Positions 11,060 to 22,400 of a stretch of DNA of 64,000 nucleotides are shown in pieces. Each line of letters starts with the position of its first letter. The stretch's first letter is position 1. This DNA comes from Monomorium pharaonis (Eukaryota; Arthropoda; Insecta; Hymenoptera; Formicidae): assembly GCF_013373865.1 (NCBI RefSeq), contig NC_050470.1:30673585-30737584 (forward strand), written 5' to 3'. The notes under the pieces were generated by a model. The model was given only the letters and a program-made list of their open reading frames with translations, ran no database searches and was not told the DNA's origin. The position numbers were made by a program, and so were the translations under genes.

Positions 11060-11152
11060 ATCTGTATTTCAAAATTGCTGTCAGTACTAAAAATCTATAG
11101 TTTCCATTACATACACTATAGATTTTCAGTACTAACAGCAATTTTGAAACAC
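11060..11152. mobile_element. Small palindrome nested in the right inverted-repeat arm
   Basis: A ~93 bp near-perfect hairpin. TTTCAAAATTGCTGTCAGTA, then CTAAAAATCTATAGT, is followed after a short loop by ACTATAGATTTTCAGTACTA and onward (one arm reads AGTACTGA where the other reads AGTACTAA). It interrupts the right arm exactly where the left arm has GTTTTAGGTGTTTTCATTC without it, so it was inserted after the arms formed. Confidence 0.7.
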
Positions 11153-11652
11153 AACCCTTAAAACGACGCGATGACCGCTCTCTCAAGTTCCTCTCTGATA
11201 TAATTAAGAATAAATAAGAAAGAAAAGTACAAAAAGTGTAACTGCAAAGAATTTTGTGAAGAAGAGAAGCTAAATTTATTTTATCTGAATTTTTAGCATT
11301 TGTAATTTAAAAGAAAAAAAGAAAGTCAAATTTGCAAAACTTGTAAAAGAATCAAAACGTAATGTTTGGATAAAACGTCAAAAGTTGGAAGTTGACAGCG
11401 TTCTGAAAAAGCAATTGCACTTGATTTGGTCTGTGATTGGCGTACACATCCGGATCCACCAATCGTTTCTTTGAAGGTTCGATCGTATGTGCTTTCCGAA
11501 CGCCGTTGAGCAGTTTCAATCGGTGTTTTTCGCGCGTGTGTCAGTACTACCAGTGATTCGGGACGCGTTTCAAAGTTCGAAATGTAAGGAAATCCACTGT
11601 TGCGCCGCGACGAAACTTGGTTCCGTTTCGTCGAGCGCGTCAAGATTAGTGT

Positions 11653-12730
11653 ATGAAAACGATGAGAGTGTCGAGAAGCTACGTGTATTACTTGAAGACG
11701 AGCGGCACTTGCGTCGTGGTGCTCGGGTAAGCGATTTCCAAGGTGACACACCACTCGTGATCAAGGTTGCGTTGGATATCTCATTTGAATTGGAATATTA
11801 TGTCTCATGCAGGAGCTGCTGGTTTCTGTATCAACTGCGACAGATATCTCAAATTATTCGGTCGGCTGTCAACACGAGCGTTCTAAATTTAGAGCAGACT
11901 CGTGCACAGTACATCTACATCGATGATCCTCGATTTAAAGGTATCATTTAATATTATCATACGATGTATACGTCTTTGATAGTATAATAAGTATATACAA
12001 ACATTGATTATCTGGTTTCAGATATCTTCATGTTCAGAAAGGATGAGGATCTACATGGACCTGTATCAGAGAAGCCAGGAAGCCTCAGTGATATTCTGAC
12101 AAGGTGGTGGAAGACAAAAAATCATAAACTCGCATATAAGTTACTGTACATGGCGCAACATGGAAACAAAAATGAGCGATACAAAGCTGTGACTGTGCTT
12201 GGTTCTCTGTCACATTTGAAAGGTAGGCTCTCTAGGCTGTCATAATGTTCTAATATCAATTATAAGTTTTCTTTTTAATATATAAAATAATTAGAACTTT
12301 AAATATATAGATATGATTTATATGAAGTTTTTTTATAGAATGCGAATCTTTTAGATTGGCAGTATCGTCACTTGGCACAAATGATGGATGCTAAAACAGC
12401 AGTAGCTCTTGCAAGAATGCCTAATGTTAATTCACAATTCTTTCTTCAACCACCATATTATCATGTACAGCACACATTACGTGTATGTATGACAATCATT
12501 GTAACTTTTACATTTTTTAAAAGTATATGTATTTGTAGGTACACATAGATACTATTTTTGTATCAATATTCTTTGAATATCTGTAAAGATACATTTATAT
12601 TTTTTACAGGATGTACTAGAAAAGGTACATATGCTGCTGTTAAATTTAAATGCTTTGTGTGATAACACGCATCTCTGTCTTACACAATTCCTCAGTAAAA
12701 TGTTTAAAGACGATCGAGTAAGTATTCAGA

Positions 12731-12777
<47 letters not shown>

Positions 12778-15700
12778 AAAAAATATTAAAATATGAAAAA
12801 AGAAACATTTAGAAAAGTATATATGTAAAATTTTTTTTACTAAAGCATTATCTTTGAAGTTAAAAAAGCTGAATATCTCCAAATTGTTTTTAAATATTAT
12901 AGTTAATTATAAACATTATTGCGATAAAATTAACAATGCAAATGTTAGTGTTATAATTGTAGCTTTGTAACCATGTATTCCATTTGATGTACAGTATCTT
13001 GTAGAATGGTTTGATCATGATTTGATAAGCGTGGGACTTTCTGTGGAAACAACTGTTCGGGATGACGAATTACTTAAAGGTTGTGTTCGTGCAATCTGTC
13101 ACCATTCCTCTGTGGAACAATATAGCAAACGTGAGATAAGGAAGCGTTTTGTGCAGTTCTACAGATTGACACACTCTTCTTATATCTTTTATTTGATGTT
13201 TGGATTTCAGATTTAATCAGTGCTGGAGCTCTACCAATATTAACTGCGATACAGAAAATTTGCAATAATGACGTTGAAATTTGTATATTACTCGCGAGAA
13301 TATTGTCCAACATATCTCTTCATTCTGAATATTTAGAGACTATTTATGAATCCGGTAAGACAGACTTGATATTTACGCGATATATATTATTGCATCATTG
13401 ATATTATAAATATTTTTATTAATTATTAAGGATGGATTGGCATATTATCACGTTGGTCCAACAGCGACGATATTCGTCTGTCGGCACAAGCAATCAGTGC
13501 ATTGGTGAATCTGGATACAGATGAAAACGAGAAAGCGAAATATCCGCAAAGTGTCTACCTTCTTCATCCTCTGCACAGAGTTCATGCAGCAACAAAAATG
13601 GACGTTATATTTTTACATGGATTGCTAGGTGGAGTTTTCGTTACTTGGAGACAACGCGACGATCGCTCTACACTTGGAGTTGTAGGTTTGTTAATATTTA
13701 TATGTCTGCATAATTTTTTCATTTCTATTCTTTAGTATCTTTATTTCTGTCCTAAAGGTCATATAAAAATAATATATAAATATAAGGAAGTAAAGCACAT
13801 ATTAATCAAATGCCATGTCATGCGAATATAAAACATCACAAAATTTATCGGTCTCTATCCGAATATTCAGCCTTGACTTAAAAAAATAACTATATATTTT
13901 TCGAGTTATAGCTTAAAGTCTCTTTTGGATTCTGCAACATTTTTACGCAGCACGGGTTTTGCTTATATTTTTCAATAATTTCTTATTATTTTGAGTATGA
14001 AACCTTTAGGGGTGCAACACTTTTTATAATAGAAATTTTATTTTTATTTTGTTATCAAATTTCTTATTTATATAATTGCAGATGACAATACATTGGATGA
14101 GAATACAGATTACTTATCTACTATGATCGATGATGATCGTCCTCAGGAATTCTTTAAAGATTTGGCTCGCGATTTGCATTTGCGAGAATGGAGAAAAATA
14201 GGCCAAGATTTTGAGGTGGTGCTAGATGATTGTCCGCAAAACACGAATGCTTGCGCATGTGGACCTTATTTTTGCAAAGGGTAAATTTTTATTTATCAAC
14301 TTTAAAACGATATTGATAAAAAATTCGTTTATCTTCAAATCAGATTAGATTTACAAAGCATAAATATTAATTATTTGTGATTTTTATGCGATATTTTTAG
14401 AGATGATGCTTGTATGACAAATGATTCCTCTACCTGTAAAACACTTTGTTGGCCAAAAGATTGGTTACCTGTAGACATACCATCCTTACGAATCATAGGT
14501 GTTAATTACGGTACAAGTTTATCTATGTGGACTCCTTTCTGTCCGATAGAAAGTATGAAGTGAGTATTGTATTTAATTTATTAACAGAATGTTTGAACTT
14601 CTCTTGCTTTATAAATTTAGGTATTAAATGTACCGATAGTTATATGTGACGCATATTTATTTTTATTAGGAGCACTATTAAAGAGAGAAGCGAAGAATTC
14701 GTTATCAAATTAACAATGGCAAAAGTAGGTCAGCGACCACTTATATGGGTCGCTCATTCAATGGGTGGATTATTAATTAAAAAGATGCTTGTAGAAGGTG
14801 TATATAAGTTGAAAATTTATGCTAATTTTTATAAATATGCCAAGAAATTATTGCTATTTTTATTATTAATGTTATGTGCCAATTACGTTTGTAGAATGGA
14901 AAACTGGAGATAAACACGGTATTTGTAAGAATACCAAAGCTATCCTATTTTACGGTACTCCTCATCGAGGTTCGCATGTGGCAGCTCTGAAGCAGACGAC
15001 GCAAATGCTGCTATGGCCAACAATCGAGGTTCAAGAATTACGCGATGGTAATCTTCAATCTGTTTTAATTAATGCGCAACGTTACTTATTGTTTCTAATC
15101 GTTTTCTAATTGTTTTAGAATCGCCGCAGTTGCTAAAATTGCATGAAGAATTCTTAGAAATGTTGAATAGATATCGTATAGATATTGTGAGTTTTGCTGA
15201 AACCAAACCTACGCTTGTAACTGCGATGAAATTTCCCTTCCAATTCGTCGGCCTCAATTCGGCAGGTAAGACTTTAAAACAGATTAGACATACATTGTTG
15301 ACATTTCGTTTTTATATGATTATACATCAGCTTACCTTGGTGTGTGCATTTGGAGATAAATCTAACTTATCTAGAATCCTTATTAACAACACATGCACAC
15401 ATACATCATATACAAAACACATATAAAACAATATGCTGGCGTGTTTCTAGATCCTGGTGTGGGAGAATTCTTTGAGATTCCGCAGGATCATTTATCGATA
15501 TGCAAGCCAGCTAGCAGGTAATATCAATCGAAAATAGAGTGCGATTTAAAAGCATCATTGGATAAAAGGAAGATATTAAGCTCCATTATATTATCGCAAA
15601 GACTTCTTTTTCATTTAATTGCCAATGATGTTTTAAAACCGTGTATATCTATCGAATATGTAATTATGTCTTCTTACATAATTACACGAAAGGAAAAATA

Positions 15701-15857
15701 CCGTATAAACTCATGCTGTTCTACATTTCTTTTTTATAGGCAATCGTTCTTGTATCAAAAACTGCTGAGCGTGCTCAGACGCCACGTCGACACTCGGGAA
15801 GAAACGACTGTTTCATCGATTAGAGATCTACTGTCCTTATTGAGTAAGTTATTTTAA
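11653..15857 (+). CDS. SERAC1: SERAC1, alpha/beta-hydrolase of mitochondria-ER contacts
   Basis: Lipase-like protein needed for phosphatidylglycerol remodelling and cholesterol trafficking at the mitochondria-ER interface (known for human SERAC1). Fifteen exons: 11653-11726, 11813-11940, 12022-12222, 12355-12482, 12610-12717, 12995-13130, 13211-13354, 13431-13685, 14082-14280, 14401-14559, 14670-14797, 14895-15047, 15119-15265, 15451-15517 and 15740-15857. They total 2,145 nt, 714 residues. An N-terminal membrane segment spans exons 1-2 (GTCVVVLGSCWFLY). Helical ARM-like repeats fill residues ~100-330. The hydrolase part has VIFLHGLLGG (~361), nucleophile elbow HSMGG (Ser ~540), FYGTPHRGS and DHLSICKP (likely catalytic His). 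A Cys-rich insert lies between exons 8 and 10. The 11653 start is preferred to an upstream ATG at 11487, because splicing 11726/11813 restores the membrane helix. The end (LLSLLSKLF) overlaps a donor-like GTAAGT, so another 3' exon is possible. Confidence 0.93.
12734..12773. repeat. TA dinucleotide microsatellite in a SERAC1 intron
   Basis: About 20 uninterrupted TA units in the intron between 12717 and 12995. Confidence 0.9.
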
Positions 15858-16454
15858 GTTTGTGTACAAGAGATAATATATACGAATTTTATATATGTTT
15901 ATTTTTTATGTGGAACCAAATGATTATACGTATATGACTGATTATTAAAAAGAATTGTGATAATATACATCATGGTTTGGGTTCTACATACTCAGCTTAT
16001 TTTATATATAAACAAGAAAATATTTCGCTTACTGTCGATGTAATCGCCATTTTCTTTTCGCTTAATTCTACTTTTCACATTTACGATTCCCAACACGCGG
16101 CAACATGATTATATCGGCTCCGATGGAGAATAACCGATTATAATACGATTACTTATTATTCTGACTAGAATAAATAAATCCCTTATTAAGGTAAACAGTA
16201 AAGAAATGGATAATTCGATGTCACGAAATAATGAACACAAGATTACTAGATGTAGAAAAGAATACAAAATAACAAATCCATATATTTAAAATGTTCTATG
16301 TGGATGTGTTGATGACGTATCGAGGTGAACACACATCGTTGAAAAATATGAGAAAATATTTCGATAGATCCTTTCGTAGCTGCTTACCTAAGGCGCCGAA
16401 TAAATTAAATGAAGTTTCAATATTGGTAGAAAAAATTGCAGTTTATATTGCCGA

Positions 16455-19400
16455 TTAAAAATTCGTGTCGTAATCGGGATGATGACGTGACGACAGATTC
16501 GTAGTACTGTCGTAACCGTACTTGCTGCTCGTATGTGAGGGATTGTAATAATAACCGTGCCACTCGGATCGCCAACTGTCATACATATTGTATTTTTTGT
16601 TGTCGTGGAAAGATTTGTCGACCAGAATCTAACAAGGAATGAATCTAAGATAAGTAAATCATACCCGAAACACAATCTGTTGCATCGCAATGCAACGCTT
16701 GTTTACCTTGTTTGAAGTCGACTCAAAAGATTTGTCATTCCAAGAGACATCAGGATCGGTCCATATAGTGTGTACCGGTTTTGAGTAGTCGCTCGATCTG
16801 TGGCTCGACGTGTGCTTAGCCACTTCTTCTTCATAAATGGTGGACATGGTTGGCTTTAGCTTCGATCCGTTTTGTCTGTTGACGAGCTGAAAAATGAATT
16901 AATTGTCTTTTTTTTCTGCTGATCACATGACCATGTAAAAACTCAAGTTTTGACACTTACTACAGACACACCAAACACAATAATAAATAGCAAACCTCCG
17001 ACACCTATCACTATCACTGCGATTGCCCACTGAGGTATCAATCTATCATCTTTCTCGATATACTGTGGCATGTTCACTTTAGGTATGACTAAAAAAAAAG
17101 AATACATGTATAATGAACAAATAGAATATCGAGAAAATGAATGAAGACTTTTGATAACCTACCTACGAAATCAGTGTACTTAGGATCAATAGTAAAGATT
17201 CCCATTTTTAATGGGCCCTTTGTGCTTGTCTCATTCCACCGATTAGCGTCGTATGTTCTTAGTGAGTCGTGGAAAATTACTTTTAATTCCTGCGTATTCA
17301 CTTTCTGCTGTAAATTGGCTAACTCGACGAAGTAGTCTACTAGGATGCTTCCTTGACTGAAAATAATTATTATATTTTTGTTAAATTTTTTGTACGATTA
17401 GGATATGATAGAAAGATTCAATATATGATTCGTAAAGCACTTTAATATGATTATTAAGAACCGCAGTATTTGTATAGGATTTATGTCACATTTATAATTA
17501 TCTTCTATGGTTAGCTTGATACAATTGTTCCAAGTTAGAAAGTTCGAATTACCTGAAGGAATCGATCCTTATGTTCTTGTACCAATTCATTAAAACGCTG
17601 GACTTCGAGAATATAAAGTTCATCTGAAAAAAAGTGATTTAGATATTAGTGAAAATAATGAAAAGTTTCGTAAAGAATAATGGAGAAGCTTAGCAAAGGT
17701 TGTATACTTCTCGTTCCACGTGATTCGCAAGCTCCTGCCACTCTCGGGTATTCCGATCTAATAGTTCCGGCACCCACGTCGCGTTCCCAATGATACGTAT
17801 CGTGCCGGCGACCTCGCACTCGTCATCGCACATGCCGGGAGTCGTCGGCCTCGGTGTCGTCGTCGTCGTCGACGTCGATGACGTGCTCGAGATCTCGTTT
17901 GTACTGGGAATAAGCGATATATTCACCGATGATACCGTAGCTGTACGCGCTGCTTCCAGCAGCTTCTCGATTGAGATCGGTGTAGTAGACGGAGTTGGCC
18001 ATCCGGTGAATTCCGTGGTGGCTCTGTAAATTTGTCATTTAAAAGAAGCTGTTTTTTTTATAATAATTAAGGTGTAATGGTGTAAGACTGAGCTTACCGA
18101 GTTGGCCATCCCTTTTGTATTTTTGGCGTCACCGTGCCTGGACCCTCTCCACGTGGAGTTTGCGGAGTAGTTATTTTTTGAATCGGCTTGCGACCACCTG
18201 GTCGGCTGGGAAACACAATCTTCAAACCACCGGCTTTCTTCGTCGTAGGCGACTCGGAATCGGTCCGTTCCGTGACCGTCGCGTTCTGCTCGCTGTTCGC
18301 TTCGGTTGTCGTAGCTTTGCTGTTCGGGACGAAGTTCTTCTTTCTTTGCTCGTAGTCTTTGGGTAATAAGGCGGAGATATCAACTTTGGAGGACGCGAAA
18401 AGATCTTGGATAGATGAGGAAATCGTTTCTGGAGAGACGTCTGTACTTTTCGCTGTCGACGTTGTCGTTGTTTGCTTATAATCCTTGGGTAACAAAGCGG
18501 AGATATCAACTTTGGAGGACGCGAAAAGATCTTGGATGGATGAGGAAATCTTTTCTGGAGGGATGTTTATACTTTTTACTGTTGTTGTACTTTTTACTGT
18601 CGTCGTCGTTGTTGCCGTAGTGGCATTCTTTGACTTGGCTTCTTCTTCGATATTTTTCTTGTTGTAGCCAGGTGGTAAAAGAGATGAAATATCGACCTTG
18701 GATTTGGCGAGAATTTCACTGAGAAGAGAACTCTCCGTGACGGTATCTTCTTTCTTTAACTTGTACCCTGGCGGTAGAAATGCGCTAATATCTTGCGCGA
18801 CAACACTGGTTTTAGGTTTCGTTGGTGGCGTCGTCGATGTGGTCTTTGTCGTCTGTATTACTTCCGCGGACGTCGTTGGTTTCAAAGGAGACCACCTGAA
18901 AAAAAAAATCGATAATAGTTTTCATCGACTTTTTTTCGAGCTTTCAACGTTTTTGATTGTTAAATCTTGATACAGTTATAAAATCTGAAAAGTCGTTTTG
19001 TCGTTCATATTAATAAAACTCTATGTTAAAATCTGTATGAAATTTATTTCCGAGCCGCTAATCATTATTTAGCTAAAATGTAATATGTATATCTTAATAT
19101 TGTATATCTTAGCTAAATGAACATAATGACTAACGACTCGCAGACATAAATTTTATGAAGCTTCCAAAAATATTTGCGACATGTCCAACCTGAAATTTGT
19201 CTTGGAGACGGTACTCGGAGTAGTTCCTCTCGATACATAATTCCGGGGTAGTAAACCTTCTAGGGAGTCGACCGTAGTCTCGAATCGTGGCTTCGCCGTG
19301 CTAGTGCTGGTGTGGTCCAGTCTTTTGTCGTTGTAACGTCGTGGTATGAACTTGCCGATAACCGGCGTTTTGGCCGTCGTGGTGAAGCTCCTACGGGTCG

Positions 19401-22400
19401 TCGTCGTTGCCGTCGCTGCCGTCGTCGCCGTCGTTGTCGTGGTGCGATCTCGCTCGGCCAGCACGTCTAATTGCAGCGTGTTGCCGGCATTTCGGAAGCC
19501 ACCGGTGCCAAGGATGGCCGCCGGCAGGAGATCGCTGGACAGCTTGGACTGCGCCCAGTCGAGCTTATCGATGATGCTCTCCGTGGACTCCGGTGGCTGC
19601 GACGACCTTTTGCTCTCGAGAGAGCCGCCGTGCGCCTCTACCTGTTCCACGCGATCTATCACCGGAAACGGCAGGAAGCGCGCGCCCGATACGCTACGAC
19701 TGGTCTGCACGGAGGCCAGGATCCTCGCGGAGTCTTCCGTGGTCATTTCCGGGTGTTCCTCGGTCGTCTCGATTATTGAGGACGATGACGACGACGACGA
19801 CGACGACGGTGTAGGCGGTGGTACGACTTGTTCCGTGGTAGCCGGCGCAACTGTCGTCGGCACCGATATCGTACCGTTCACCACGCTCTTCGTGGTCACC
19901 ACGGATACCACGGCACCACCTATCAGGATGGAACTGACGTCGGCGGAGACGTCCTCAGGTTCCTCCTTCTCGCCCGATGTGTCGAGTGTAGTAAACGTTT
20001 TATCGCTGCTCTCCATGGACGAGCCTTGCTCCAATTCCGTAGACGATATCGGATTGCCGACTTCCTCCTCGACGATTCGTGACGAGTTAGAAGTCGACTC
20101 GTGCGAGACGTCTCCTTCTCTTTTCTCCAAGGCTCCGTGCTCTAATTCTGCCGAATTCCCTGGTGTAACATCCTCTTCAGATTCCATTTCTAAGTAATCG
20201 TTTTCGCCGTCTAAAACAGGGAGAGAGTGTAAAATTTCGAAAAATTTGTAAGATCCCAAATTTGCTTATAGCAGATCGGAAGATGGAAAAAATCTTTTTT
20301 TTTTAGATATTAAAAGAATTAAGAATAGTTTAAGTTTTTAATTATGCCAAATTTTTCGAAACGGAAATAGGAAACAAATTTGAAATGCAACTGTAAAATC
20401 CAATTTAGAATTTAATTAGTATTCTGTCAACAATAATTCAATATAATTATACATCCTTATACAACGAGAAATTAACATGATTGCAGTTTGATGTGATTAG
20501 AAAGGACCGGAACTCACCTCCGGCGTCGTATCGCGAACGATTTCCGTTTTCGTATTCGTCGTAATAATAATACGTATTTTCGTCCTGATTCGTCGGGAGA
20601 TCCTCGAGGTAATCCCCGTCCCTGGCGATGTCTACCGCCTCGATATTCGACATGCTGCTGGTTTCCGGCGGAGATCTCTCCTTCTTCGTTGCGCCATTCT
20701 CGGTATCAGAGCGATCTTTCTTCTCCTCCTCTTCCACCACCTCCTCGAACTCTTCCTCTTCGTGCTTATCTTCATCTTCGTATTCCTCGGCGTCGTCGTA
20801 CGTCAGCTTAGGTTCTCTCTCCTCCTCTTCCTCCTCCACCTTCTCCTCGTGATTGTCTCCCCCCTTCGATTTCGATGTGTCCATCACATTGTTCTCCGTC
20901 AACGAGTGCGCCAGCGATGCATCGGCCTCGTTGCTGGACGGCGATGCATTTCGGTCTCGCTTCTCATACACCGAATTCGTTGGTATCAACTGCTTATCCC
21001 AGGATCGAACTGTTTCTGAAAATAATCAACGGTAGGCGTGATTTTCTTTGAAGTGTCGTGATTTCTCGGTTTGCATCACAAGTTTTTTCGTCGCTGGAAA
21101 GTATTTTTCCTTGAGTTTGGTATCGAAATGTTTTTTTAACGATTTATGTGTACATGTAGGGATCTTGCAAAGCCGAGATTATTACTAAAAATCTTGAAAA
21201 AAGTAAAGATGCTTTCTAATGTTGTCGCCTCTTTTCTCCACATTCTGTAAGAACATCCGATTCACGGAAAGAAGCGACCTTAATTTCTTTACCTCGATTT
21301 CTATTTTTCTTAGCTTTACAATTGTGATTTGTGTGTGTGTGTGTGTGTGTTGAGGAAAATTTTTTAACGCTGAGAAATAAATTTTCACTCTATTGATATA
21401 TTTTACTTGCTCGATATTATTGCGAGCGCTCTCTTAGCGACACACGAGCAGGGCAACTTTTACTCGCTCCTCATTAATCGCGGGAAATCGCGACAGTCTT
21501 CAGCGGTCGATTTTCGACGGCCGTTTCCGCGTAATTGTTGCTCGAGGTACGGCATACGATAATAGGACGGCAGTTATCCCAACCGAGAGCCACAATGCAC
21601 GAGAGACAGAATGCATTATCGTAGCAAGGTGAAAGGCGAAGTATCGCGCATTTCGCCGCGGCGTTGTGCATTTAAACGAGTCGCGCGGGCATAATTTATT
21701 AGCGGTTTGCGCAATATACTAGCGGATAAAAAAATCTCCCGGGATGGATATTACTTCGGTACACGTGTCGAAGGAGGTAGCTTGTGTGTACGCCTAAATG
21801 GGAAGATGCAGAGAGCAACGAGGAGTAATGTAACGAGTGCATTGCGATAATAAAGGCACGAGATACATATCAATATGTCAAGTGAAGAAGAGAGAGACAG
21901 AGAGAGAACGAAAAATGAAATAATTTGCATTATACATATATGTTCTATAAATTATATACAGAGAAATAATACAATAATTTAAAATAAAGATAACATTACT
22001 TTTTCTAATCTTGTTAGATAATCTTTTGGTACATAGGGATAACTTTTTAAAAATATTTTATACGTCGAATAAATAATCTAATTATTATATCAAAAATAAT
22101 TTTTAAATTAACAAAAGTAAAATTACACTTTGCGTATATCGCGGTTAAGCATGTTTTTTCGAATATAAATGTTTCAAGCGTTTCGATTGTGCTTCTTTCC
22201 TTTAAAAAAAATTAAGAAAAAAAATTCGTTGGCACGAAGGCTTGTTTCAATCGCCCTCTATTGCCGCAATTATTTTTCGCAATCATTACATAATTTATGA
22301 TCGGTTATAGATCTCAACGATTATGAGACGAGGTCCTCCCTCCCTTCTCTCTTCACTCTGTGTCTTTCTTTTTACCTGCTTTCTGTCTTTCTGTTTGAGC

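Larger units (their letters stand above)
9593..11197. mobile_element. Long inverted-repeat structure (foldback or hAT-like candidate), 1.6 kb
   Basis: The two ends are the same ~200 bp sequence in opposite orientation: 9593-~9795 and, reverse-complemented, ~10889-11197. Both start CAGAGAGGAAC(C/T)TGAGAG and share blocks such as CTCTATGTGCACAAAATGTG and CTCTTCTATGCTATGTCCAC, ending at CCCGTAAATTTTAC. A 7 bp direct repeat ATATAAT flanks both outer ends (9586-9592 and 11198-11204), compatible with a target-site duplication. CAG ends and a 7-8 bp duplication recall hAT elements, but no transposase frame was found inside. A second palindrome and CpG-rich, promoter-like sequence lie within. The structure occupies most of the spacer between the Rab-like gene and SERAC1. 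Two independent opposite insertions are an alternative. Confidence 0.65.

Noticed and set aside
11487..11951. 154-codon plus-strand frame as the SERAC1 N-terminus
   Set aside because: It reads through a good 86-base intron and lacks the membrane segment; the spliced model from 11653 keeps phase and gives the expected hydrophobic helix.
19346..20197. 283-codon plus-strand frame opposite mucin exon 3
   Set aside because: Antisense shadow of Ser/Thr codons; the minus strand is supported by splice sites and the complete protein model.
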